A stretch of DNA of 64,000 nt, taken from an uncultured Ruminococcus sp. (GTDB lineage Bacteria > Bacillota > Clostridia > Oscillospirales > Ruminococcaceae). The DNA lies in contig CADCFQ010000001.1 in assembly GCA_902800795.1 (NCBI GenBank), positions 90,111-154,110 of the forward strand, read 5' to 3'. The notes below the pieces were generated by a model. It saw only the letters and a program-made list of their open reading frames with translations, had not been told where the DNA came from and ran no database searches. Shown here in pieces: positions 1 to 9,190 of this stretch (position 1 is its first letter; every line of letters begins with the position of its first letter). The translations under genes were made by a program, and so were the position numbers.

Positions 1-1
1 A

Positions 2-421
2 GGTTTCTTCCTGGCACCCCAGACGGTGGCTCAGGCAGTAAAGACCTCGGTCTTTGCCTGCCGCCTTTTTGAAAAGCTCGGCTTTGAGACCTTCCCGAAG
101 TCAGGCGAGACCAGAACCGATATAATAGCATCTATCCTGCTTGGCAACGAGCAGAGGCTCACAGCCTTTTGCAGAGGGATACAGAAGGGCTCGCCGGTGG
201 ACAGCTATGTTACGCCCGAGGCCTGGGATATGCCGGGCTACGACTCCAAGGTCATAATGGCAGCAGGCACCTTTACGATGGGAGCGTCCGTCGAGCTTTC
301 GGCAGACGCACCCATAAGAGAACCCTTTGCGGTCTGGCTCCAGGGTGGTATAACCTATCCCTCGGGCAAGGCAGGCATACTTATGGCAGCACAGGAACTT
401 AAGCGCAGCGGAGCGCTTTAA
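2..421 (+). CDS. Methionine gamma-lyase family protein, C-terminal part
   Basis: The reading frame is open from the first bases of the window, so only the last 139 residues are present and the start lies upstream. The visible part begins GFFLAPQTVAQAVK and continues with the FEKLGFETFP and TRTDIIASILLGN segments seen near the end of the PLP-dependent Met_gamma_lyase family, also called aluminium-resistance or YnbB-like proteins. It ends with a GGITYPSGKAGI stretch typical of the family C-terminus. The PLP-binding lysine should lie upstream of this window. The exact substrate of this family is not settled, so only the family is called. It stops 27 bases before hprK on the same strand and is probably co-transcribed with it. 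Confidence 0.8.
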   Translation, partial: GFFLAPQTVAQAVKTSVFACRLFEKLGFETFPKSGETRTDIIASILLGNEQRLTAFCRGIQKGSPVDSYVTPEAWDMPGYDSKVIMAAGTFTMGASVELSADAPIREPFAVWLQGGITYPSGKAGILMAAQELKRSGAL

Positions 422-448
422 AACAAAGGACGAAAAGAGGGATACCCT

Positions 449-1408
449 ATGGCAGAAATATTCAGCGTTACCGTTAAGGACATTATAGACCAGCTGAAGC
501 TTGAGGTGGTCTATGCTCCGGATAACATCGACTCTATGATCGTTACAGAGAACGACTGCAACAGACCCGGCCTTCAGCTTATGGGCTTTTATGAATACTT
601 CAATGCCGAGCGTGTGCAGATATGCGGTAATATGGAGTTTGCATATCTGGCATCGCTTGAAGAGAAGAAAAGATATGACAGGATCGAGGCTCTGTTCGAG
701 ACTAAGATACCGCTCTTTGTCGTTGCGAGAGGACACGAGCTTTATCCCGAGATGATGGAGCTCGCAAAGAAATACAGCGTGCCCATAGCAAGGACGCAGG
801 ACAGCACCACAGCCTTTATAGCGGCGCTCATCGGCTATCTCAATGTTGAGCTGGCACCCAGGATAACAAGGCACGGAGTGCTCATCGAGGTCTACGGTGA
901 GGGTATCCTCATCGTCGGCGAGAGCGGAGTTGGTAAGAGCGAGACCGCTATCGAGCTTGTAAAGCGTGGACACAGACTTGTGGCAGACGATGCGGTGGAG
1001 ATAAGAAAGACTTCCAGCCGTACCCTTGTTGGTCAGTCGCCTGACAACATCCGCCACTTTCTGGAGCTGCGTGGTATAGGTATAATCAATACCAGAAGGC
1101 TGTTCGGTATGGGTGCCGTAAAGGTGTCCGAGAAGATCGACCTTATCGTCGAGCTGGAGCCCTGGGACAGCAGCAAGATCTATGACAGGATGGGCGTTGA
1201 CAACGAGTATACCACTATCCTTGGCATCAGGATACCGAGCCTTACTATCCCCATAAAGCCCGGACGTAACCTTGCGGTCATCCTTGAGGTCGCCGCTATG
1301 AACAACCGTCAGAAGAAGATGGGCTACAACGCAGCAGCAGAGCTGCTCTCAAATCTCGGTCTGGATATGGACACCAAGGATAAGGTCAAGAACTGGGATT
1401 CATTCTGA
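449..1408 (+). CDS. hprK: HPr kinase/phosphorylase
   Basis: This 319-residue bifunctional enzyme phosphorylates and dephosphorylates the seryl residue of HPr (and Crh-type proteins), controlling carbon catabolite repression in Firmicutes. The N-terminal domain spans about residues 1-130. The kinase domain carries a Walker A motif GESGVGKSETA near residue 157 followed by GHRLVADDAVEI, which matches the family active site. The HprK signature LELRGIGIINTRRLFG follows near residue 205. Length agrees with the usual 305-320 residues. A GAGGGA ribosome site lies about 8 bases before the ATG. It heads the hprK-murB-rapZ-whiA-dnaE run, in which gaps are short and no internal terminator is seen. Confidence 0.96.
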   Translation: MAEIFSVTVKDIIDQLKLEVVYAPDNIDSMIVTENDCNRPGLQLMGFYEYFNAERVQICGNMEFAYLASLEEKKRYDRIEALFETKIPLFVVARGHELYPEMMELAKKYSVPIARTQDSTTAFIAALIGYLNVELAPRITRHGVLIEVYGEGILIVGESGVGKSETAIELVKRGHRLVADDAVEIRKTSSRTLVGQSPDNIRHFLELRGIGIINTRRLFGMGAVKVSEKIDLIVELEPWDSSKIYDRMGVDNEYTTILGIRIPSLTIPIKPGRNLAVILEVAAMNNRQKKMGYNAAAELLSNLGLDMDTKDKVKNWDSF

Positions 1409-1431
1409 TACTTTGAAAATGGAGCAATAAT

Positions 1432-2358
1432 ATGAACAGTGATATAAGAACAGACGGGCTCCTGGCGCTTGCCAGAGAGCTCGAGTGCAGAGTGGTATAT
1501 GATGAGCCGCTCGCAAACTATACCACCTTCAAGACCGGCGGCCCCTGCTATGCTATGGTGGACCCCGGCTCGGAGGACAGACTGGCAAGACTTATAGGCG
1601 AGGCGAACGCAAGCGGTGTCCGCCACCTTGTTATGGGAAAAGGATCCAACATCCTGTTTGATGACAAGGGCTATAACGGAGTTATCTTCCTTATGGGTCA
1701 GTCGGTGGACGATATAAGGATGCTTGACGAGAACACTATCTATGCTCAGGCAGGCTGCCCGCTGATAAAGCTTTGCCGCTTTGCGCTGGAGCACAACCTT
1801 ACAGGTCTCGAGTTTGCTTACGGCATACCGGGAACTGTGGGCGGAGCTATCTATATGAACGCCGGTGCCTACGGCGGAGAGATAAAGGACGTTATAAAGT
1901 CCTGCACAGCCATAAGACCCAGCGGCGAGATACACGTTACTGAGCTTGTGGATATGGGGCTCGGCTACAGAAAGAGCTGCTTCCAGCACAACAAGGAGAT
2001 CGTGTTCAGCGGTGTTTTTTCGCTGGAAACAGGTATATACGACGACATACAGGACACTATGGTGGACCTTATGGGAAGACGCCGTGCAAAGCAGCCCCTT
2101 GAATACCCCAGCGCAGGCTCCACCTTCAAGCGCCCCGAGGGGCATTATGCAGGTCAGCTTATCGAGGAATGCGGACTTGCAGGCTTCGGCATAGGCGGTG
2201 CAGAGGTGTCGGAGAAGCACTGCGGCTTTATCATCAACAAGGATAATGCCACCAGCGCCGATATCCTGGCACTGATAAAAGAAGTCCAGAAAATTGTACA
2301 GGAAAAGACCGGCGTCCTGCTGGAGCCGGAAGTAAGGCTTATCCCTTATGAGGAATAA
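1432..2358 (+). CDS. murB: UDP-N-acetylenolpyruvoylglucosamine reductase MurB
   Basis: This 308-residue flavoenzyme reduces UDP-GlcNAc-enolpyruvate to UDP-MurNAc with NADPH in the cytoplasmic stage of peptidoglycan synthesis. The FAD-binding part includes MGKGSNILFDDKG near residue 67 and EFAYGIPGTVGGAIYMNAGA near residue 128. The C-terminal substrate domain has PSAGSTFKRP, which carries the catalytic serine, and the late glutamate in the ending LLEPEVRLI. The layout matches the type II MurB common in Firmicutes. It starts 23 bases after hprK. The murB-rapZ pairing with a regulator of PTS sugar use is a common firmicute arrangement. Confidence 0.96.
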   Translation: MNSDIRTDGLLALARELECRVVYDEPLANYTTFKTGGPCYAMVDPGSEDRLARLIGEANASGVRHLVMGKGSNILFDDKGYNGVIFLMGQSVDDIRMLDENTIYAQAGCPLIKLCRFALEHNLTGLEFAYGIPGTVGGAIYMNAGAYGGEIKDVIKSCTAIRPSGEIHVTELVDMGLGYRKSCFQHNKEIVFSGVFSLETGIYDDIQDTMVDLMGRRRAKQPLEYPSAGSTFKRPEGHYAGQLIEECGLAGFGIGGAEVSEKHCGFIINKDNATSADILALIKEVQKIVQEKTGVLLEPEVRLIPYEE

Positions 2359-2405
2359 GCAGGGCTGAGCCTTTGAGCTTTGACTTAGAAATAACGGTGA
2401 TATAG

Positions 2406-3260
2406 ATGAAATTTGTTATCATAACAGGAATGTCCGGCTCGGGAAAATCGGCAGCTGTCGATGTTTTCGAGGATATGGGCTATTACTGCATAGACAATAT
2501 GCCGCCGGAGCTTATCGGCAAGTTTGCCGATATCTGCAGCCAGTCGGACGGAAAGATCGACAAGGTGGCTTTCGTTGTGGACATAAGAGGCGGAGACCTT
2601 TTTCTGAAGCTTCAGGACACTATCAGTGAGCTGAGGGAAGAAGAGGTGGAGCTGAAGATCCTGTTCCTTGACTGTGCCGACAGCATTATCGAGCGCAGAT
2701 ATAAGGAAACAAGGAGAAAGCATCCCCTTGATGAGCAGAGCTTCGGAGATATAGAAAAGGCAATCGCTGCCGAGAGACAGCTGCTCGTGCCAATAAAGGC
2801 GCTTTCAGACTTTTACGTTGACACCACCACAAGCTCGGTAACAGAGTTCAAACAGCGCATAACGGAGATGTTCAGCGAGGACGGCGGATATATGCACATC
2901 GATGTGCGCTCCTTCGGTTTCAAATACGGACCTATGCCGGAGGGAGACCTTGTGTTCGATGTAAGGTGTCTGCCCAACCCCTTTTATATCCCGGAGCTTA
3001 AACACAAGACCGGCCTCAACAGCGAGGTGTCGGACTATGTGCTCTCCTTCGAGGAGTCAAGAGAGATACTTCGCAAGTTCTGTGAGCTTATCGACTATAT
3101 GATACCCCTTTATGAGAAAGAGGGAAAGAGCCAGCTGGTAATAGCCTTCGGCTGTACAGGCGGAAAGCACCGCAGCGTCACCTTTGCGGAGGCGCTCTCG
3201 GCACACCTTCTGCTGGAGGGTCACCGCATAAGGGTAACTCACAGGGATATTGAGAGATAG
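2406..3260 (+). CDS. rapZ: RNase adapter / nucleotide-binding protein RapZ (YvcJ)
   Basis: The 284-residue protein has a P-loop GMSGSGKSAAVDVFEDMG at residues 8-25 and the conserved C-terminal GCTGGKHRSVTFAE stretch near residue 240. Both are hallmarks of the RapZ/YvcJ family. In E. coli RapZ directs RNase E to the GlmZ small RNA. In Bacillus YvcJ binds and hydrolyses nucleotides and affects competence, and here the target is unknown. The protein begins 47 bases after murB and ends two bases before whiA. In many Firmicutes yvcK sits between these two genes, but here it is absent. Confidence 0.95.
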   Translation: MKFVIITGMSGSGKSAAVDVFEDMGYYCIDNMPPELIGKFADICSQSDGKIDKVAFVVDIRGGDLFLKLQDTISELREEEVELKILFLDCADSIIERRYKETRRKHPLDEQSFGDIEKAIAAERQLLVPIKALSDFYVDTTTSSVTEFKQRITEMFSEDGGYMHIDVRSFGFKYGPMPEGDLVFDVRCLPNPFYIPELKHKTGLNSEVSDYVLSFEESREILRKFCELIDYMIPLYEKEGKSQLVIAFGCTGGKHRSVTFAEALSAHLLLEGHRIRVTHRDIER

Positions 3261-3262
3261 CT

Positions 3263-4186
3263 ATGAAAGAATCTTTTTCCGTTAATGTAAAAAAAGAGAT
3301 AATAGACAAGATAAACTCCCGTGCCAAAGCGGATGTGTGCATGATGGGGCTTCTTGCCTACTGCAACAAGCTTTCGGACAATGAGATATCCTTTCTCACC
3401 GAGAACGAGGATGTGAGAGATTTCTTTGTCAAAAACGCCTGCCGTCTGCTGGAGCGTGACGATGCTGTGCTGGTCACCGAGACCGGCCGCAGGAACGGCG
3501 GCGCTCTTTACAATGTTGAGGTGGCAGGGGCCGACAACAGGCTGGCGCTTCTGGATATGTTCCGTATGGACCAGTCAAGGCGGCTGACAGGGGATGACCT
3601 TCCCAAGGAGAAGTATCTGCCCCAGCTGATAGCAGGCATCTTTCTTGCCTGCGGCTCGGTGACGGACCCCGAGAAGAAATATCACCTCGAATTCGTTATG
3701 CCGACCCTTGACCTCTGCAACGACTTCGGTCTTCTGCTCATCGAGCATTTCGGCATAACGCCAAAACACATAGAACGCAAGAATTCGCAGATAGTATATA
3801 TAAAAGAGTCCGAGAACATCATAGATGTGCTCACTATCATGGGTGCCGCAATGTCGGCGCTGGAGATAATGAACGTCAAGATGATGAAGGACGTAAGAAA
3901 CAAGATAAACCGTGCTGTCAACTGTGACAACGCCAATATCGAAAAGACACTCAGAGCCGCCGAAAAGCAGCTTGAGGATATAGAGCTTATAGAAAAGACA
4001 GTGGGATTTGAGGAGCTGACACCGGCTCTTCGGGAAATGGCGGAGCTTCGCTACAACAACCCCGACATAAGCTTAAAGGAGCTAGGCGCTATGCTCGAGC
4101 CGCCTATATCACGGTCGGGTGTCAACCACAGGCTCCAGAAGATATCTGACTTTGCAGACAGGATAAGACAGAAGCAGCATAGATAA
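3263..4186 (+). CDS. whiA: DNA-binding protein WhiA
   Basis: This 307-residue protein matches WhiA in size and order. An N-terminal region related to LAGLIDADG homing endonucleases (about residues 15-200) is followed by a helix-turn-helix domain (about residues 220-305) with ELAELRYNNP-like spacing, here EMAELRYNNPDISLKELG, and the ending ISRSGVNHRLQKI. WhiA acts as a sporulation regulator in actinobacteria and affects cell division and chromosome segregation in Bacillus. The start follows rapZ with a two-base gap, implying translational coupling. The family lacks endonuclease activity, and no catalytic acid motif stands out here. Confidence 0.94.
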   Translation: MKESFSVNVKKEIIDKINSRAKADVCMMGLLAYCNKLSDNEISFLTENEDVRDFFVKNACRLLERDDAVLVTETGRRNGGALYNVEVAGADNRLALLDMFRMDQSRRLTGDDLPKEKYLPQLIAGIFLACGSVTDPEKKYHLEFVMPTLDLCNDFGLLLIEHFGITPKHIERKNSQIVYIKESENIIDVLTIMGAAMSALEIMNVKMMKDVRNKINRAVNCDNANIEKTLRAAEKQLEDIELIEKTVGFEELTPALREMAELRYNNPDISLKELGAMLEPPISRSGVNHRLQKISDFADRIRQKQHR

Positions 4187-4200
4187 CAGGAGGAAGACCG

Positions 4201-7200
4201 ATGACACCGTTTGTCCATCTTCATCTTCACAGCGAATATTCGCTCCTTGACGGCGCCTGCCGCATCAAGGAGCTTGTTTTGCGTGTAAAGGAACTGGGAC
4301 AGACGGCTGTTGCCGTTACCGACCACGGAAATATGTTTGCGGCGGTGGAGTTCTATAACGCCTGCAAGGCAGAGGGCATAAAGCCGATAATAGGCTGTGA
4401 GGTCTATGTTGCACCAAGGACAAGAAACGACAAGCAGGGCAGGATAGACTCCCCTTATCACCTGATCCTCTTGTGCGAGAACGAGGAGGGCTACCGCAAC
4501 CTTATAAAGCTTGTGTCCCTGTCCTACACCGAGGGCTTTTATATGAAGCCCAGAGTGGACAAGGAGCTTCTGAGAAAATATCACAAGGGGCTTATCTGTC
4601 TTTCTGCCTGCCTGGCAGGAGAGTTAGCTGTGCTCATATCTCAGGATGACTATGAGTCGGCGCTTTCGGCGGCTCTTGAATACCGTGAGATATTCGGAGA
4701 GGGCAACTATTTTATAGAGATACAGGACCACAAGGATATGGACCAGCGCAGGGTAAACCCTTCGCTGATACGCCTTTCAAACCAGACAGGCATACCGCTG
4801 TGTGCTACAAATGACTGTCATTATCTTACCCGTGAGGACGCATACGCTCAGCGCATACTTATGTGCATATCCACCGCAAAGACCATCGAGGACGAGAACT
4901 CGCTGGCTTTCCCGACAGAGGAGTTCTATGTTAAATCCGGCGACGAGATGGCGCAGCTTTTCGGCTCCCATCCCGAGGCACTGGAAAACACCGTCAAGAT
5001 CGCAGAGCGCTGCAATGTGGATTTTGAATTCGGAAACACAAAGCTTCCCTATTTTCATATCGACGGCGTTGAGGACAACGAGGCGTTTCTCAGGAAGATG
5101 TGCCGGGACGGCCTTTACAAGCGCTACGGCACCCCCACAGAGGACGCCTTCAAAAGGCTGGAATACGAGCTTGACGTTATAACCCGTATGGGCTACACCG
5201 ACTATTATCTGATAGTCTGGGACTTTATAAATTACGCTAAGACCAACGGCATACCCGTGGGCCCCGGAAGAGGCTCCGGAGCAGGAAGCCTCTGCGCTTA
5301 CTGCATTGGCATAACGGGCGTAGACCCTCTGAGATACAACCTTCTTTTCGAGCGCTTTCTGAACCCCGAGCGTGTCTCCATGCCGGACTTTGATATAGAT
5401 TTTTGCATGGAGGGCAGACAGCGTGTCATAGATTATGTCATCCGCAAATACGGAGCCGACCATGTGGCTCAGATAGCCACCTTCGGCACCCTTGCCGCAA
5501 AGCAGGCTGTTCGTGACGCCGCAAGGGCTATGGGCTTTTCCTATCAGGTGGGCGACAATATCTCGAAAAAGGTCCCGAGAAACTCGCTCCTTTCAGTTTC
5601 CGTAAAAGAGGACCCGGCGCTGAAAGAACTGTATAACAGCGACAGCCAGGCCAAAAAGGTGATAGACACGGCTATGCGTATCGAGGGTATGCCCAGGAAT
5701 GTCTCCACCCACGCAGCAGGCGTTGTTATAACAAAAGAGCCTGTGGACTTCTATGTCCCTCTCTATGCAAGGGACGGCCTTGTGTCCACTCAGTATACTA
5801 TGACGATACTGGAGCGGCTGGGGCTTTTAAAGATAGATTTCCTCGGTCTTCGCAACCTGACTGTCATCGACAGGTGCTGCAAGAGTGTCAGAAAAACTAA
5901 ACCCGGCTTTGATATTAATGATATACCCATAGACGACAAGGCAGTATACGATATGCTTTCTAAGGGTCAGACCGAGGGCGTTTTCCAGTTTGAAAGCGCC
6001 GGAATGACCGCCACGATAATGAAGCTTCGGCCGACAGGGATAGAGGATCTTATAGCAGTTATCTCCCTTTACCGTCCCGGTCCTATGGATTCTATCCCCA
6101 CATATATAAGAAACCGCCATGACCCCTCAAAGGTCACCTACAAGCATCCGCTTTTAAAGGACATCCTCGATGTCACCTACGGCTGTATAGTTTATCAGGA
6201 GCAGGTCATGCAGATATTCCGTACCCTTGCGGGCTATTCCTACGGCAGGGCGGATATAGTAAGAAGAGCCATGGCCAAGAAAAAGTCCGATGTGCTGGAA
6301 AACGAGCGCAAGGCCTTTATCTGGGGAGAAGAGGGTCAGTGTGTGGGCGCTGTTGCAAACGGCGTCCCTGAAAAAGTAGCCAACGAGATCTTCGATGAGA
6401 TGACATCCTTTGCAAGCTACGCCTTCAATAAATCCCATGCCTGCGCCTATGCCTTTGTCAGCTACCAGACCGCTTATCTGAAGCGCCACTTCTACAAAGA
6501 ATATATGGCGGCTCTTATGACAAACGCACTGCTGGAGAGCACTGACAAGCTTATGGGCTACATCTCGGATGCCCAGAAGCACGGCGTCAGGATACTCCCC
6601 ATAGATATAAACACCAGCGAAAGAGGCTTTGTTGCCTGCGATGAGGGCATAAGGTTTGCACTGCTTGCGATAAAGAGCCTTGGTGAGGGCGCTATCGAGC
6701 GCATAGTCCGTGAGCGTGAAAGCGCAGGGCCTTACCGCTCGCTTATTGATTTCTGCTCCCGTGTCCACGGCAAGGACATAAACGCAAGAAATGTTGAAGC
6801 GCTTATAAAAAGCGGAGCCTTCGACACCTTTGAAAACAACCGCCACGAAATGGTGGACTCCTGCGGGATGATACTCAAAAGCCTTAGCGACGGCGGTCAG
6901 GGCGTTCTTTCGGGTCAGCTGGATTTCTTCTCCACAGGCCCCTCTGTCCAGACGGATATGCGGATAGACCCTATGCCGGAGTATGACGAGCAGACCCTGC
7001 TCGAATATGAGCATGAGGCGCTGGGGATGTATCTGTCAGCCCACCCGATAGACAAGCTGTTCACAGTCCTCCGTGCCGGCGGCAGCAGGACAACGGCTAT
7101 GATACACACAAATACCTCCTCCGGCGCAAAGGGTTATCATGACGGCGACTTTGTCCACCTATGCGGGATGGTGACAGCCAAGCGTCAGCTTCGCACAAAA

Positions 7201-7749
7201 AAGGGCGACCTTATGTGTTTTGTGACCCTTGAGGACAAATACTCCTCTCTTGAGGTCATCGTGTTCCCAGGCGTTTACCAGCAGTGTGCAGGCGTTATAG
7301 CCGACAAGGCTCTTCTCCATGTGTGGGGAAAGCTCTCGGTGAGAGAGGACGAGGAACCGAAGATCCTTGCCGAGACCTGTGAGCCGGCGCAGCGCTTCTA
7401 TGATGAGCTTCTTGGCCGTGACCTCTGTGTCCGGCTGGACTCCTCAGACAAGCAGAGCCTGTCTGCCGTGGCAGCCATAGCGAGGCGCTTTCACAGCGAA
7501 AAGGGCAGGCGCCTTATGATATGGCTGTCAGACCTTAAAAAGATGACCGCAGTAAAGGGTGCTGCCGGAGTCAGGATAAGCCGTGAGCTTATCGAGGCTC
7601 TGGAAGGCGCTGTGGGAGAGGATAATGTGGCCTTTATGCAGCCAAAGAACGCACCGGCCAGAAAGAGCCCGCCGCCTTCCGGAAACTATTCTCAGAAGCC
7701 CGACCTTTCCTGTCCCCACTCCCAAAAGGGAACAGGCGGCAGGCAATAG
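4201..7749 (+). CDS. dnaE: DNA polymerase III alpha subunit (DnaE type)
   Basis: This 1182-residue replicative polymerase begins with a PHP domain marked by HLHLHSEYSLLDG at residues 6-18. The polymerase core has VGPGRGSGAGSL near residue 353 and the acidic catalytic motif MPDFDIDFCMEGR near residue 393. A helix-hairpin-helix and an OB-fold region follow at roughly residues 800-1070. There is no exonuclease insertion, so it is DnaE and not PolC. In Firmicutes DnaE usually extends primers while PolC does bulk synthesis. An AGGAGGAAG ribosome site precedes the ATG. It starts 14 bases after whiA and is the last gene of the run, followed by a strong inverted repeat. Confidence 0.97.
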   Translation: MTPFVHLHLHSEYSLLDGACRIKELVLRVKELGQTAVAVTDHGNMFAAVEFYNACKAEGIKPIIGCEVYVAPRTRNDKQGRIDSPYHLILLCENEEGYRNLIKLVSLSYTEGFYMKPRVDKELLRKYHKGLICLSACLAGELAVLISQDDYESALSAALEYREIFGEGNYFIEIQDHKDMDQRRVNPSLIRLSNQTGIPLCATNDCHYLTREDAYAQRILMCISTAKTIEDENSLAFPTEEFYVKSGDEMAQLFGSHPEALENTVKIAERCNVDFEFGNTKLPYFHIDGVEDNEAFLRKMCRDGLYKRYGTPTEDAFKRLEYELDVITRMGYTDYYLIVWDFINYAKTNGIPVGPGRGSGAGSLCAYCIGITGVDPLRYNLLFERFLNPERVSMPDFDIDFCMEGRQRVIDYVIRKYGADHVAQIATFGTLAAKQAVRDAARAMGFSYQVGDNISKKVPRNSLLSVSVKEDPALKELYNSDSQAKKVIDTAMRIEGMPRNVSTHAAGVVITKEPVDFYVPLYARDGLVSTQYTMTILERLGLLKIDFLGLRNLTVIDRCCKSVRKTKPGFDINDIPIDDKAVYDMLSKGQTEGVFQFESAGMTATIMKLRPTGIEDLIAVISLYRPGPMDSIPTYIRNRHDPSKVTYKHPLLKDILDVTYGCIVYQEQVMQIFRTLAGYSYGRADIVRRAMAKKKSDVLENERKAFIWGEEGQCVGAVANGVPEKVANEIFDEMTSFASYAFNKSHACAYAFVSYQTAYLKRHFYKEYMAALMTNALLESTDKLMGYISDAQKHGVRILPIDINTSERGFVACDEGIRFALLAIKSLGEGAIERIVRERESAGPYRSLIDFCSRVHGKDINARNVEALIKSGAFDTFENNRHEMVDSCGMILKSLSDGGQGVLSGQLDFFSTGPSVQTDMRIDPMPEYDEQTLLEYEHEALGMYLSAHPIDKLFTVLRAGGSRTTAMIHTNTSSGAKGYHDGDFVHLCGMVTAKRQLRTKKGDLMCFVTLEDKYSSLEVIVFPGVYQQCAGVIADKALLHVWGKLSVREDEEPKILAETCEPAQRFYDELLGRDLCVRLDSSDKQSLSAVAAIARRFHSEKGRRLMIWLSDLKKMTAVKGAAGVRISRELIEALEGAVGEDNVAFMQPKNAPARKSPPPSGNYSQKPDLSCPHSQKGTGGRQ

Positions 7750-7783
7750 CAAAAGCCTGGTGAATAATAAGCGCAGGCTTTGT

Positions 7784-7805
7784 GAGCAGGTGCGCTCACC
7801 TGCTC
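7784..7805. promoter_or_regulatory. Perfect palindrome abutting the M16-operon promoter
   Basis: GAGCAGGTG and CACCTGCTC form a 9-bp stem around CGCT. It could end dnaE transcription, but the following run is only CTCTTTACA. The last base touches the -35 box. A close copy occurs at 12767-12784 upstream of folD at exactly the same distance from the -35 box, which suggests a regulatory role. Confidence 0.55.
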
Positions 7806-7834
7806 TTTACAATGAGCCTTCATTGTGATATAAT
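7806..7834 (+). promoter_or_regulatory. SigA-type promoter for the M16 peptidase-lgt operon
   Basis: TTTACA at 7806-7811 and TATAAT at 7829-7834 are separated by 17 bases. Transcription should start near 7841, giving a leader of about 65 bases before the TTG start at 7907. Confidence 0.75.
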
Positions 7835-7906
7835 AAATAAATATACAATTGTTATTCGGTGCCGCTGCTTGGCACCTTACATTAAAACAAAGAAAGGAAA
7901 TAAACT

Positions 7907-9190
7907 TTGGCAGTAGATTTTTACAAGGAAGATCTTGGCGGCGGAGTGACTCTGGGCCGTGTTACCGACAAAAAGTTCAAATGCTGCAGTGTCAAGATCG
8001 CTTTTATAACCAAAAACACCTATGACGCCACGGCGAAAAACGCTTTGCTGTTTTCGGTGCTTTCCACTTCAAACGCAAAGCTGCCTTCAAGGCTCGCTCT
8101 TGCTGAGGAGACCGAGGGTCTTTACGGCACATATCTGTCTGCGTTTTCCGCAAAGTCAGGGGATATGATATGCTCGGGACTCAGCTGCGCCTTCATTTCG
8201 GATGTGAACACCATAGGAAAAGAGATCATCTCCACCAAGGCAGTACAGCTCATGCTTGACTGTCTGTTCGAGCCCCACCTTGAAGACGGGCTTTTCAATG
8301 AGGAGATATTCTCCCAGAAGCAGAAGGAGCTAAGCGACTCCATTGCGGCGTCAGTCAATAACAAGCGTGCCTACGCCATAAGAGAGGCAAGAAAGGTGAT
8401 CTTCAAGGATGAGCCTGCGATGTATTCGGATTACGGCTCTCCCGACGACGCCCTTTCGGTGACAAGACAGGATCTGCTGGACTACTATAAGATGCTTCGT
8501 GAGACCGCAGCGATAGAGATAAGCATAAGCGGCGACGGCACCACAGCAGAATGTGAAGCGCTTATAAAGAAAGCCTTTGAGCCTTTTACAAAGAGAGCAG
8601 TTGCCCCTGTCAGGTTCAGGAGCAATTCTCCTTTAAAGCCGGAACCTGTTTTTGCCGGCGAGGATGCCCGGATAAACCAGAGCAAGATGGTAATGGCTTT
8701 CAAATCCGACTACGAGGATATCTACACCGTCAAGCTTTTCTGTACCCTGTTCGGAACGGCCCAGTTCTCGATGCTGTTCGAGAACGTGAGAGAAAGGCTG
8801 TCCCTCTGCTATTACTGTCCCTCGGTCTACGTTGATACCAAGGGCACTATGATAGTTGACTGCGGAGTCGAGACCGCAAATATTGAAGCGGCAAAGGACG
8901 AGATTATAAGACAGCTTTCAGAGGCTGCCGCCGGAGCTTTTTCGGATGAGCTTCTGGAAAACTCCAAGCGCTACATCTGTGACAGCTTCAAAAGCAATTA
9001 TGACAGCCCCTTTGATATGCAGGACTGGTACATCGTCCAGACCAGAAGAGGCACCGCCTTTTCTCCCGATGAGATATGCGCCAGGTTCAATGCGGTCACA
9101 AGACAGGAGATAGAGCAGTGTGCTGCAAGCTTCAAGCTGGATACGGTGTATACTTTAAAAGCAGTCAGCGAGGTGAGCGGTGATGAATAA
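7907..9190 (+). CDS. M16-family peptidase-like protein (YmfF-like, probably inactive)
   Basis: The 427-residue protein resembles the M16 peptidase fold in its hydrophobic pattern and in the C-terminal part around LFENVRERLSLCYYC near residue 290, a region conserved in M16 enzymes. The zinc-binding HxxEH motif expected near residue 50 is missing. This fits the YmfF half of the YmfF/YmfH pair of Firmicutes, in which one partner carries the zinc site. In Bacillus these genes have been linked to the modification of elongation factor P, but the role here is unproven. The start is TTG, preceded by AAAGAAAGG. It overlaps the next gene by 8 bases. Confidence 0.8.
   Translation: MAVDFYKEDLGGGVTLGRVTDKKFKCCSVKIAFITKNTYDATAKNALLFSVLSTSNAKLPSRLALAEETEGLYGTYLSAFSAKSGDMICSGLSCAFISDVNTIGKEIISTKAVQLMLDCLFEPHLEDGLFNEEIFSQKQKELSDSIAASVNNKRAYAIREARKVIFKDEPAMYSDYGSPDDALSVTRQDLLDYYKMLRETAAIEISISGDGTTAECEALIKKAFEPFTKRAVAPVRFRSNSPLKPEPVFAGEDARINQSKMVMAFKSDYEDIYTVKLFCTLFGTAQFSMLFENVRERLSLCYYCPSVYVDTKGTMIVDCGVETANIEAAKDEIIRQLSEAAAGAFSDELLENSKRYICDSFKSNYDSPFDMQDWYIVQTRRGTAFSPDEICARFNAVTRQEIEQCAASFKLDTVYTLKAVSEVSGDE

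Noticed and set aside
101..1057. Long open frame on the minus strand opposite hprK
   Set aside because: It lies opposite two well-supported genes, has no ribosome site and encodes nothing recognisable. Similar long antisense frames occur opposite murB, dnaE, lon and the 35051 gene.
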